A DNA stretch of 64,000 nt, taken from the NCBI RefSeq assembly GCF_028583425.1, contig NC_072806.1:39850001-39914000 (forward strand), in the 5' to 3' direction. This DNA comes from Eublepharis macularius. Taxonomy: Eukaryota; Chordata; Lepidosauria; Squamata; Eublepharidae. This document shows positions 1-9,080 of this stretch, one piece after another; positions within the stretch are counted from its first letter, which is position 1, and each line of letters begins with the position of its first letter. The notes under the pieces are model-generated. The model was not told the origin of the DNA. It was given only the letters and a program-made list of their open reading frames with translations, and ran no database searches. The position numbers and the translations under genes were made by a program.

Positions 1-14
1 AAAATCAAGCTCAT

Positions 15-1601
15 GTGGTACAGTATGGAATACTGGCCGTTACGGGGATGGCTAAGGGCTGGATGGCTAGTGCTGCGGAGGAGCAAGAACACCCTAGGGA
101 AACTTTGGAGGTGACCTCGGCCAGTGAAGATTGGGCACCGGGGATTTCAGGTGACGATGCGGAAGAAGTGGATAGACAGCAGCACGACTGGGAAGAGACC
201 CTGCTCCAGCCGGAGCAGACCATGCCAGCCGAGGAGGAGGAAGTGGAGTACGGCACTCCTGCCCATTACCGGCGGCTGGAAGGCCGGCTGGATGATATGG
301 AAGGGGACCTGGCCCAAGCTGTCTATCTAATAGGCCTGCTGGTGCAGTGTGAGGGCTCCACCCGGCCGGTTTCTCAAGCCCGGGGGGCAGGAGGGGCACA
401 CCGTCGAGCTCAGCCACCCCCCGCGCTACCTGCTCCAGGACCCCAGACACCGGTTCAAGCCCAGCCTGGGCCTCAACAACCAGTGCCGCTGCCGGCTACT
501 CAAGTTCCGCAACCACAACAACCGCCACCACCATCTCTGGCCCTGACCCCGCAACCACTGCCTCAGCAGCTGCCGGTGCAACTTGCGCCAGCCCCGCAGC
601 CTTTGCTGCCGCCAGTGCAACCCGTGCCAGCCCTGCTACCGGTGCCGCCGCTGCCGCCGCCAGTGCTACCCGTGCCAGCCCCGCAGCCTTTGCCACAGTT
701 ACCCGTCCCGGGCCCGCTACCGCAACCTCCAGCAGGGCAACTAGGGCCTCCAAGGAGACCGGCTAGACCAGGCAGGCAGGCGCCGGGAGGACCAGCGAGA
801 CCAGCGCATAGACCTCAGCAGATCCCAGGTCGAGTGCCGGCTCCCCTCCGACCACAGCTGCAACAGCCACCGCAGTTCGGCCCTCCGCCGCTAGCCCAGG
901 GACGTCAAGGTGGAGCGGAATTACCTATGGGGTGGATTAAATTGGAGGCAACCTTTGACGGAGATACCCACAAACTGGGATTTTTTGTGGTACAAGCCCT
1001 CCAGGTTTTCAATCGGTGGGGCTATCTGTTCCTGGACGAGGAGAGCCGGGTCACCCATTTAGCGTCCCGACTAGAAGGCAGAGCAGCAGAATGGTACGTG
1101 ACTCTGTATTACTCGGGGGCTCCGGAACTGAACACTTTACAGGACTTTATTGCCACACTTAGAGCCAAATATGAAGACCCCTTGGAGGAGGAGAGAACAC
1201 GTACCGAGCTACAAACCCTCAGACAAGGATCTCAACCCGTGAGAGAGTATGCAGCCAAGTTTCGGCAACTTGCAGCTAAGTGCCCCCATTGTGAGGAAGG
1301 GACAAAAATAGTGATGTTCCGCAATGGAATGAATCCCAGGTTGCTCAATCCAGCTTTAATGCAAGATGATCCCCCGACTCTGATGGGATGGATACAACTA
1401 GCGTGTGAGGTGGAAAACCGTACCCAAGTAGTCCGCCTTGTGGAGCAGCAGCAGGCAATGGGCTATAGAAGACCACCGCCCGTAGCGAGAGGGGCTCATG
1501 GAGTGCCACCGGTTAGGGGAGCTCGAGAAACCCGATGGAGGCAGGACCTTTGTTTGCAGTGTGGGAACAGCGGGCATTTCGCGGCAGAGTGCCCTTTTTG
1601 A
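15..1601 (+). CDS. Gag-like polyprotein of the Gypsy element
   Basis: An open frame of up to 528 residues; the true start may be the ATG at 15, the one at 51, or lie upstream of the window. It has an acidic N-terminal part, a long Pro/Gln/Ala-rich linker (about residues 125-300), a retrotransposon Gag capsid domain (about 305-490, with the ARLEGRAAEWY-like signature seen as ASRLEGRAAEWY) and a C-terminal CCHC zinc knuckle (CLQCGNSGHFAAEC, about 512-525). In living relatives this protein forms the particle that packages element RNA. The protein is recognisable but belongs to an element that is broken elsewhere, so it is treated as a fossil. Confidence 0.85.
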   Translation: MVQYGILAVTGMAKGWMASAAEEQEHPRETLEVTSASEDWAPGISGDDAEEVDRQQHDWEETLLQPEQTMPAEEEEVEYGTPAHYRRLEGRLDDMEGDLAQAVYLIGLLVQCEGSTRPVSQARGAGGAHRRAQPPPALPAPGPQTPVQAQPGPQQPVPLPATQVPQPQQPPPPSLALTPQPLPQQLPVQLAPAPQPLLPPVQPVPALLPVPPLPPPVLPVPAPQPLPQLPVPGPLPQPPAGQLGPPRRPARPGRQAPGGPARPAHRPQQIPGRVPAPLRPQLQQPPQFGPPPLAQGRQGGAELPMGWIKLEATFDGDTHKLGFFVVQALQVFNRWGYLFLDEESRVTHLASRLEGRAAEWYVTLYYSGAPELNTLQDFIATLRAKYEDPLEEERTRTELQTLRQGSQPVREYAAKFRQLAAKCPHCEEGTKIVMFRNGMNPRLLNPALMQDDPPTLMGWIQLACEVENRTQVVRLVEQQQAMGYRRPPPVARGAHGVPPVRGARETRWRQDLCLQCGNSGHFAAECPF

Positions 1602-1792
1602 GCGCAAGCCCAACCACCTCCCTCAACCACTCGCCCAGTTCTGGCCCCGAGAACCAGTCGAGGTAGAGGAATGCCAAGACGGGGCCGCCTAGACAAAGGG
1701 CTAGAAGCTGAAGAAGTGCAGATGGAACTTGATGTCAGTTTAGCAGAGGCGGATACGCCCAGCCCGCAATCGGGAAACGAGATGGATCTGTC

Positions 1793-4700
1793 GTGAGGAG
1801 GCCCCAACGGCAGATCACAAAGGAGTCCACCCCAGCGGTGAGAGAGGGAGGGGCCATTTTATTCGTTCCAGTAATGTTAACTAATCCAAGGAGGGGAACT
1901 CATGTCCGGGTGCAAGCGTTAATCGATTCAGATTGCTCAAGAGACATTATTGCACCCGCCCTAGTAAATGGCTTGGGATTAGAAACCCGGGAACTTAAAA
2001 ATCCAATTATATTTGAACAAATGGATGGTTCAAATATGAACCCAGCTGTCCGAGAAACGGAACTGGTACCCACGGGAATGGGCAAACATTGGGAGAGCTG
2101 GTCCTATATCATCAGCCAAGCGTCCAAATATCCCCTCATCCTAGGCAGTCGGTGGCTGTGGGACCATAACCCTTACATTAACTGGGCCAAAGGCATGATT
2201 GTGTTCGATCGGGAATACTGCAGCAATCATCACTGGCACAAGGACTGGGGGGAAGAGTCCTCATTGAATGTAGAAGTCGCGTTGCTTTCCACAGAGGAAC
2301 TCAACCTGATTCCAGTGGAATACAGGGACTTGGCACAAGCTTTTAGTCAGGAAGAGGTGGACAGCTTACCACCGCACCGAAAAACTGATTGTGCGATTGA
2401 ACTGATCCCAGGGGAAAGTCTGCCCAAAGGAAAGCTTTATTCCATGAGCCCAGCTGAGAGAGAGGAGCTCCAAAAATTTATCGATAAAAACCTGGAGGGA
2501 GGTTTCATCCGCCTGGCTAGCTCCCCCCATGCCGGACCGGATGGGGGGTTGAGGCTTTGCACAGATTTCAGAGGCATCAACGTAGTGTCCATGACCAATG
2601 CCTACCCAATTCCCCTGATTCGAGACCTGCTGAGTGTGGTGGCGCAGAGTAAGATCTTTTCAAAGTTGGACTTAAAAGATGCTTATTTCCATGTGAGAAT
2701 CAGGGAAGGGGATGAATGGAAAACCACGTTCGATACGCCATTAGGCCAATATTAGCATCTCGTCATGCCTTTTGGCTTATCTGGAGCACCTGTTGTTTAC
2801 TTGTCCATGATCAATGAGGTGCTACATAAGTTTTTATATAAGGGAGTGGTCGTTTACCTGGATGACGTGTTAATTTTTACAGAAACCAGAGAGGAACATA
2901 ATAAGTTGGTCAGAGAAGTTTTGACCACCCTGATACAGCATAAACTCCCTGTCAAATTGTCCAAATGTGAATTTCATAAGACTGAGTTGGACTACCTGGG
3001 CTATCGTATTTCAGGACAAGGTTTAAAAATGGATCCGGCTAAAATCCAAGCCGTGAAGGAACGGCAAGCCCCTACTACCCGAAAGCAACTACAATCTTTC
3101 TTGGGCTTTCCCAACTTTTACAGGCAATTTATTAAGGGGTTTGCCCAGATCGCCCTCCCATTAACAGATTTACTAAAGACAAAGGGGAGGGGAGAGCAAA
3201 CGGCTAAACCCACGTGCAAGCTTTCTGGGGACCAGAATGCCAGGCGGCATTTGAGAAACTGAAGGACCAATTTACTTCTGAACCGGTCCTCCAGCACCCA
3301 GACGAAAACCAAACCTTCATAGTGCAAGTGGATGCGAGTGATGCGGCCGTTGGCGGAGTCCTCTTACAGAGAGGGGAGGACGGAAAAGTACGGCCCTGTG
3401 TATACTTGTCTAGAAAATTCACTGAGGCTGAGCGCAATTGGAATGTCTGGGAGAAGGAAGCTTTCGCAGTTAAGGTAGCCCTTTCTACGTGGCGGCACTG
3501 GCTGGAGGGGGCACATCATCAGTTCGAAGTGAGGACGGACCACAAGAACTTAGAAGCTTTGCGCACCCCCCGAAGTCTTAATGCTAAACAGCTTTGGTGG
3601 GCTGAATTCTTCTCAAAGTTTGATTTCACTCTAAAGTTTCTTCCAGGCAAATCCAACTTCTTAGCGGATGCTCTCTCGTGCATGCCCCAATTGCAAAGCA
3701 AAAGGGAGGAGACTGTTGATACTGTTTTCTCTCACCGTCAGTTGGGAGGTGTGGTCACCACTCATAGCCAAGCAACCAAACAGCAGAGTGAGCCAAGTGG
3801 GTGGAGAGCTAAAGTGAAAAGCGAGGTGGAAAAAAAGGGGGAGCGAGCGCCCACAAGAAAAATGTCTCAAATGGCAGCGGGAGACTGGATTAAAGAAAAC
3901 AAACTTTATATTCCCGCTAGCCTCAGGAAAGATGTGTTACAGCAATGTCATGATGCACGCACCGCAGGCCATTTCGGTTATCTAAAGACTTTACACTTGG
4001 TTCAAAGGCAATTTTCGTGGCCAGGAATGAGAAGGGATGTGTCACAATATGTGTCTTCCTGTCCTACTTGCATTATGGCCAAGCCTAGAAGGGGAAAGCC
4101 TCCTGGATTGCTACAGCCCCTGGAAGTTCCTAGTCGTTCTTGGGAGGTGATCTCTATGGACTTTATCACTGATCTACCTCCCTCAAAAGGTTATACTTGT
4201 ATTTTAGTACTGGTGGATTTGTTTTCCAAACAAGCTCATTTCATTCTGTGCACCACCATGCCTACAGCTAGAAAGCTGGCCAGTTTATTCATGAAACATA
4301 TTGTAAAACTGCACTCTTTTCCTTCCAAGGTGAGTTCGGATCGCGGTGGACAGTTTGTTGCCAACTTTTGGCGGGAGCTTTTACAACTGGCGGGCATTGA
4401 ACAAGGATTAAGCTCCGTCTACCATCCCGAGAGCGATGGGCAGTCTGAAAGGCTAAATCAAGTGTTAGAGCAATTCCTCAGGTGCTACATTAATTTTCAG
4501 CAGGATAACTGGACCAAGCTGATCCATTTAGCAGAATATTCGTATAACAATTCGGTTCACAGTTCCACGGGAGAAACACGTTTTAAAATTGTGCATGGAT
4601 ATGAAGGAGTAGCATTTCCATTTGACTTACAACCTGAAAGCCAACAAGCCGGAGACTTAGGAGATTGGTGGACCTCCATCTCCAAGCAATGGACCTTAAT

Positions 4701-5216
4701 TCAAAAGACTCTGGCCAAAGCGAAAGCGGATTATAAAAAGTATGCTGATCGAGCAGTGGAGCAGTGGGAATTGCAGCCTGGGGAAAAAGTCTACATCTCC
4801 ACTAAGAACTTTAAAATAGAGCAAGCCAGCAAAAAATTAGGATTGGAATATTTGGGACCCTTTGAAATCAAAAAAGTCATAAACGGGGTGACAGCAGAAC
4901 TCGAAGTCCCATAAGAATCTATGCCATGTACACCCCACGTTTCACATCAGCCTACTGAAAAAAGCACCACCCCCAGATGAATGGCATCCTGAGCAACCGA
5001 TACCCCATCCAACTCTTATTGATGGCCAAGTACACTATGAAATAAAAGAGATTTTGGACTCAAAACGCAAACATAAAAAACTCTTTTACCTAGTTAGGTG
5101 GAAAGACTTTGAGGAGGGGTTCAGAGAGTGGGTGGAGGCTTCTCAGGTCAGAGCCCCCAGGCTCCTCGCTAAATTTCATTCTAGGTACCCAGAAAAGGTG
5201 GGGCCAGAAGGGTGAG
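1793..5216 (+). pseudogene. Gypsy pol remnant: protease, RT, RNase H, integrase, chromodomain
   Basis: Pieces in order: a protease-like region near 1850-2150; RT from about 2400, with the YLDD catalytic box near 2855-2866; RNase H around 3290-3680; the integrase HHCC zinc head near 3940-4085 (CHDARTAGHFGYLK, then SCPTCIMAK); the integrase catalytic core near 4150-4480 (DFITDLP, SDRGGQF, and the YHPESDGQSERLN signature containing the Glu region); and a chromodomain near 5035-5190 (residues FYLVRWKDFEEGFREWVE). The order PR-RT-RH-IN-chromodomain is diagnostic of chromoviral Gypsy elements. There are about three or four breaks in all, so it is non-functional as it stands. Confidence 0.9.
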
Positions 5217-5239
5217 GAGGGATCTTAAGGGGGGCAGAA

Positions 5240-5671
5240 TGTCAGGATCTAATATGTTCTGTGGTTCCTTGGTCAGAGTTATGCCATGTTTAATTCTGTA
5301 GTTGTTAGCCTTTCTCTCCCTCCAGGTCCAGGTGTTATTTTGACCACGCTTTCCATGGGAGAGAATACTCTGATCTGTTTCTACAGCCAGAGACCTTGAT
5401 GGGCCGAGCCTTCCCACAGCAAAGTTCTCATCGCTGTGGAAGATGTGGGGGGGGGGGAGGCTGGGAGTGAAGGGTTTGATGTACCACATGTTGTGCTTTC
5501 TTTTTTCATTCTCGACAATGTATGGGTTCAGCCAAGATCCTTTCTAGGCCTTGGAATATGGATACTTGTGTCAGAGCCTAGTCTTTCAATAAACTTTTTG
5601 AAATCAAGAAATTGTGCTTCTTGCAGAAGGGGGAGACGAATTCTAGATAACAGGGATTCCATAGTCTGACA
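5240..5671 (+). repeat. 3' LTR of the Gypsy element
   Basis: A 432-bp LTR. It begins TGTCAG and ends CTGACA, a perfect terminal inverted repeat of the TG...CA type. A purine-rich tract (AAGGGGGGCAGAA, about 5227-5239) lies directly before it, as expected for plus-strand priming. An AATAAA polyadenylation-type signal lies near 5589. The 5 bases after it (5672-5676) could be half of the target duplication; the other half lies outside the window. The LTR reads towards PAFAH1B1. Confidence 0.88.
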
Positions 5672-6880
5672 CTCAGGTCATAAATGGTAATTCTATTGAC
5701 TGGAGAGCACAAAGAAAACCTGGGAGACAGCAACTACAGAGAAGAACTCTAGGGGGTGTGATATGTTTCAGTGGAAAAATGTTAGGGCAATTGGGTAAGG
5801 AACACAAATATATAGCCATTTCAGAGGCTGCATTCAGTGGGTTGGATCCAGGAGTAGACTTCCTTGAATAGATTTTTGCTGAACCCTTCCTTTCATTGCA
5901 GATTCACCCTTCGTGCTGTGTCCGGGACTTTCCTCAGAAGCAGTATTTTGGAATGCACTTTGGACTACAGCAAGACTGGGGATGTAAGAGTCTGATTCTG
6001 CTGATGGAAATCCTTTCCACTGGATCCAAACCATTGGCTGCAGCATTAAAGAAAGCTGAAATTCTGGGTTGTAGGGAATGGAGGACACAGAATATAGAGA
6101 TAGGATATTGTGATAGCAAGAAAGCTATCTTGCTTCGTTAAACCAAAAGGTCATCTACTTCATTACCATTTGCCAACCAGATGTCTCTGGGAAACTCTCA
6201 AGCCATGATGATGATAACAATTTCCTGTTGTTCTTTCCCAGTATGCAGTGATTAGGGAAGAGTGCCTCTGAAAGGGGAAGTTCCATTAAAAACAGTTTGG
6301 GCTAGTATTAGAGCTGCAACATTTCATTAATTAGACTGATCAAAAGTTATTTAATCAACAAAAAATGCTCATTAAAATTTTTTTTTCATACAAATACTTA
6401 CAAATGTGCTCTCTTAGAAGGGGCATTAATTTGTACCTAAAATACCCGTGATGGGAAATTCCATTCTCAAGATAGCAGTCACTGCTAGGAAAATTTTCCT
6501 GGGAGTAAGCCCCATTATATGGACTCAAGTAAAATTCTGAGTAGACTGTCTTAGAATTGCTCTGATAGACCTGCCTTCCATAAATTTCCTTTAACCCTTA
6601 TGTAATAAAATGAGCAAGGGGAGAAGGTCTACTTGGGGAATTTAGAGAGCCTGTGCTGTATGTTTGGACTTTTGTGAAAGGCTGTATGAATATCCAGGTA
6701 GAGATCTGAATCAGAAGGAAGGAAATTAGGAGATTATACTGGATAGGAATCCATCTGTATTGCTAAAAATGGCTTGCCTGTGGGATGTAAAACTGGGCTA
6801 AGGTAACAGGGAGAGAATTTTAAAAGGGAATATTGGCTGTATAATAACAATACTAATATGAAGCTGCTGATGGAAGATCA
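5672..6880. other. Upstream intergenic stretch, no gene recognised
   Basis: I see no credible coding exon. At about 6488-6566 there is a short, old palindromic interspersed repeat (CCTGGGAGTAAG followed by an inverted CTGAGTAGAC-type arm), a motif common in sauropsid genomes. The rest is AT-rich single-copy-looking DNA. Confidence 0.5.
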
Positions 6881-8075
6881 TATTGCCATAATGATAACAG
6901 GAAGGCAATATATTTCTAGTCCCTCAGTCACACTTCCTATTATTAATAAGTAGGATGCTATAAAGGGACTAAAAAGATAATACTTCCTGAATAACAATAA
7001 TAAAAAATAAGGAATATTAAAGGGTAAGAAGATTCTATTCCCTAAATAATAATAATACCAGCAACAAATAGGGAACTGAAACATAAGAAAAATAAAGAAC
7101 CACAGCAGAACTAGAAAAATAGTGTTTCTATTATAATATTAGTAAATAGGATGATACTGAAAGAATAGACATTTCCTTAACAGCAATGAGCAGGGACCTA
7201 CTTAGAGATAACAAGAAAGATATTTCCTGAACTATGAGAAAACTGAAGGACTAAAAAAATGTTGACAACAACAAAAATAGAAACAATACATAGAAAGGTA
7301 CTGAGGAACTTGAAAAACAATATTTTCATAACAATAGTGCTAAGCAGGTAACCTTTTGAGAGTCTTGAAAGATACTTTCTGAGTATCAGTGAAATCCTAA
7401 ACAGAGGGAATCAATGGGCTTAGACTAGAAAAACTCTGTTTAGGATGTCACTGCTATTGAGAGACTAGAAAGACAGTATGACAATAAGAATAAAATTCTT
7501 AGAAACCAAAAGTTTTCACAAGTCAAACCTTACTTTTCCAGTTAATAATTGTATTAATAAACAGAGAGCTTCTGAGGGACTAGAAACATAGCATTTTCAA
7601 AATAATACACAACATATTACTCAGGGACTACAAACCATTTCTGTAACAATCAATTTGTAAATGATAGTAATAGCAAACAAGGGAACTAAAGATTTTTCCT
7701 TAATAATAATAAATAAGGATCAAACAGTTTGTATTTCCCCCAAATAGGGTTGCCAGCTCCAAATTGGGAAATTCATGGAGATCTAAGGGGTGAAACCTGG
7801 AGAAAGTGGGGTTTGAGGAGGGAAAGGACCTTGGCATGGCATAATTCCATACAGCCCACCGCTAACAGTAGCCATTTTCTCAGGCGAACTGGAGACCAGT
7901 TGTAATTCCGGGAGATCTTCAGCCACTACCTGGAGGCTGGCAACCCTACCCCCAAACAATATATAGGGCGTGACAGAGGGATTAGACAGCTGTTTCCCTA
8001 ATAATAACAACAACAACAGCGACAAATGTGGAAATACAGACGGATTCGCTGTTTCCGGAATAATAAAAATAAGAA
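6880..8075. repeat. Degenerate tandem array, period about 50 bp, abutting the CpG island
   Basis: A loose unit recurs: a GGGACTAGAAA-like half, then a run such as TTTCCTTAATAATAATAA. Anchor points of the second half fall near 6985, 7038, 7125, 7170, 7222, 7322, 7375, 7590, 7637, 7693, 7991 and 8050. Once the 204-bp MITE and its 8-bp duplication are removed, spacings cluster at 45-59 bp or about twice that. The array stops where the GC-rich promoter begins. Units are strongly diverged, so this is an old minisatellite. Confidence 0.6.
7745..7948. mobile_element. Non-autonomous hAT-type MITE (204 bp)
   Basis: Perfect 13-bp terminal inverted repeats (TAGGGTTGCCAGC at the left, its complement at the right) and a perfect 8-bp target duplication CCCCCAAA (7737-7744 and 7949-7956). 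The 8-bp duplication and TAGGG-type ends are hallmarks of the hAT superfamily. There is no coding capacity. It is inserted in the tandem array just upstream of the promoter. Similar TIRs are widespread in reptile genomes (from memory). Confidence 0.85.
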
Positions 8076-8220
8076 CGTGAAATTGCCAAGGAGCTGGAGC
8101 AGCGCCTGACGGATCAGCAGAAGCAGCTACGGAAGCCGAAGAAGCCAATATTATCGGATTGAGAAAAACACGAAGCCGAGCCTCCGGAGAAGCCGAAGAA
8201 GAGGCTCAGGCCGAGGCCGG

Positions 8221-8229
8221 GCATGCGCA
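8221..8229. promoter_or_regulatory. NRF1-like site 1
   Basis: GCATGCGCA, a close match to the NRF1 core (GCGCATGCGC type), within the CpG island. NRF1 sites are common in housekeeping CpG promoters. Confidence 0.55.
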
Positions 8230-8311
8230 GTGCACGCCAGTCGCCTCGTCCGCAGCTGGCAGCGCCGGCGCGGTGCAGGCCGGGAAGCGGCGAGCTCTCG
8301 CCGCCTCCTCT

Positions 8312-8321
8312 CCAAGATGGT
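8312..8321 (+). promoter_or_regulatory. YY1-like site
   Basis: CCAAGATGGT between the two NRF1-like sites resembles the YY1 AAGATGG core, which often marks positions at or just downstream of TATA-less start sites. Motif match only. Confidence 0.35.
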
Positions 8322-8356
8322 CTCCCGGCGCCTGTCCCCTCCCCTCCCCGCTGGCC

Positions 8357-8368
8357 GCACATGCGCAG
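8357..8368. promoter_or_regulatory. NRF1-like site 2
   Basis: GCACATGCGCAG, a second NRF1-like element about 136 bp after the first, in the same orientation with a shared ATGCGCAGTG core. Confidence 0.55.
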
Positions 8369-8369
8369 T

Positions 8370-8655
8370 GCTCGCGGCGGGCCGAGCCTGCTCCCTCCTC
8401 GCCTCTCTCTCGCTCCTTCCTCCCCTCCCTCCTTCCTGGCCGCCCGGGCGCCACTGACAAGACCGGAGCGGAGGCCAGACCGGAGCGAGGCCGGCTCGGA
8501 AGGGCGCGCGAAGGGGACCGCGAGGGCGGAGGTAGGGACGCGGGCGCCGCCTCGCCACAGCCCCGCTCTCCCGCCCCGAAGCGAGGGGGCCGCACCCCTC
8601 CCCGGCGTTGTGAAGCCGCTTCCCTCTCGCCAGCCCAGCGCCGGCGCCGGCTCGG
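8370..8655 (+). other. PAFAH1B1: Predicted noncoding exon 1 of PAFAH1B1 (start approximate)
   Basis: The exon 2 leader begins at a splice acceptor, so an upstream noncoding exon is required. The best donor in the CpG island is CTCGG|GTAAGG after 8655. Weaker alternatives are GGAG|GTAGGG after 8531 and GGAG|GTAGGC after 8762. The transcription start is not determined by the sequence; the start given is a placeholder just downstream of the NRF1/YY1 cluster. Confidence 0.35.
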
Positions 8656-9080
8656 GTAAGGCCAGCTGCCCCTGCCTCCCGCAGGAGGGGCGTCGGGAGC
8701 GGCGCGCGGGCGAGCCCTCTTGGCCTCGGCTGCAGGAAGGAAGGGCGGGCGGGCGGGCGGAGGTAGGCCCCGGAGGCCGGGCTGCTGCTGCTGCTGCTCT
8801 GGCCGCCGCCGCCGCCTCCGCTCCACCGCCCGTCCGCCCTCCCTCCCTCCTCGCTTCTTTCTCGCTCGCTCTCAAAATGGCCGCCGCGCCCGTTGAGGTG
8901 GAGGGGGGGGGAGGGAGGGCGCAGCCGCCCCCGCCCTGCGGAGGGTCCCTCAGCCCCCCCCCCCCGAGAAGAAACCCCTCCGGGCAGCCCCTCCCCTGCG
9001 CTGCCTCCCTTCCCGCGGAGCGCCGCTCCCTCCCGCCGCAGGCCGGCTTTCCGTCTCTTTGGGGTGACTAGGCAAGAAAA

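Larger units (their letters stand above)
1..5671 (+). mobile_element. Gypsy (Metaviridae) chromovirus LTR retrotransposon, 5' end outside window
   Basis: A fossil LTR retrotransposon in gag-pol order: Gag with a zinc knuckle, aspartic protease region, reverse transcriptase, RNase H, integrase with a zinc-binding head and DDE core, and a C-terminal chromodomain. It is followed by a purine-rich tract and a 3' LTR. The chromodomain places it among the chromoviruses (Sushi-like vertebrate lineage, my inference). The 5' LTR lies before the window. Gag is one long open frame; the pol region is interrupted about three or four times, so this copy is broken. Age cannot be judged without the 5' LTR. 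It lies about 2.5 kb upstream of the PAFAH1B1 CpG island, in the same orientation. Confidence 0.93.
8140..9080 (+). promoter_or_regulatory. PAFAH1B1: CpG-island promoter of PAFAH1B1
   Basis: An abrupt switch from AT-rich DNA to very GC- and CpG-rich sequence, including CCG/CGG runs, GGGCGG-like Sp1 boxes, two NRF1-like sites and YY1-like AAGATGG and AAAATGGCCGCC boxes (the latter at 8874-8885). No TATA box is obvious. It lies upstream of the coding exons on the same strand, and mammalian PAFAH1B1 likewise has a CpG-island noncoding first exon separated from exon 2 by tens of kilobases. Long open frames here on both strands are by-products of GC richness. The CpG island itself is certain; its assignment to PAFAH1B1 is by position. 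Confidence 0.85.

Noticed and set aside
8856-8960. Possible alternative PAFAH1B1 start codons at ATGGCC (8877) in the CpG island
   Set aside because: The frame is open only through GC richness and does not join the LIS1 N-terminus; the genuine start at 50544 is exact.
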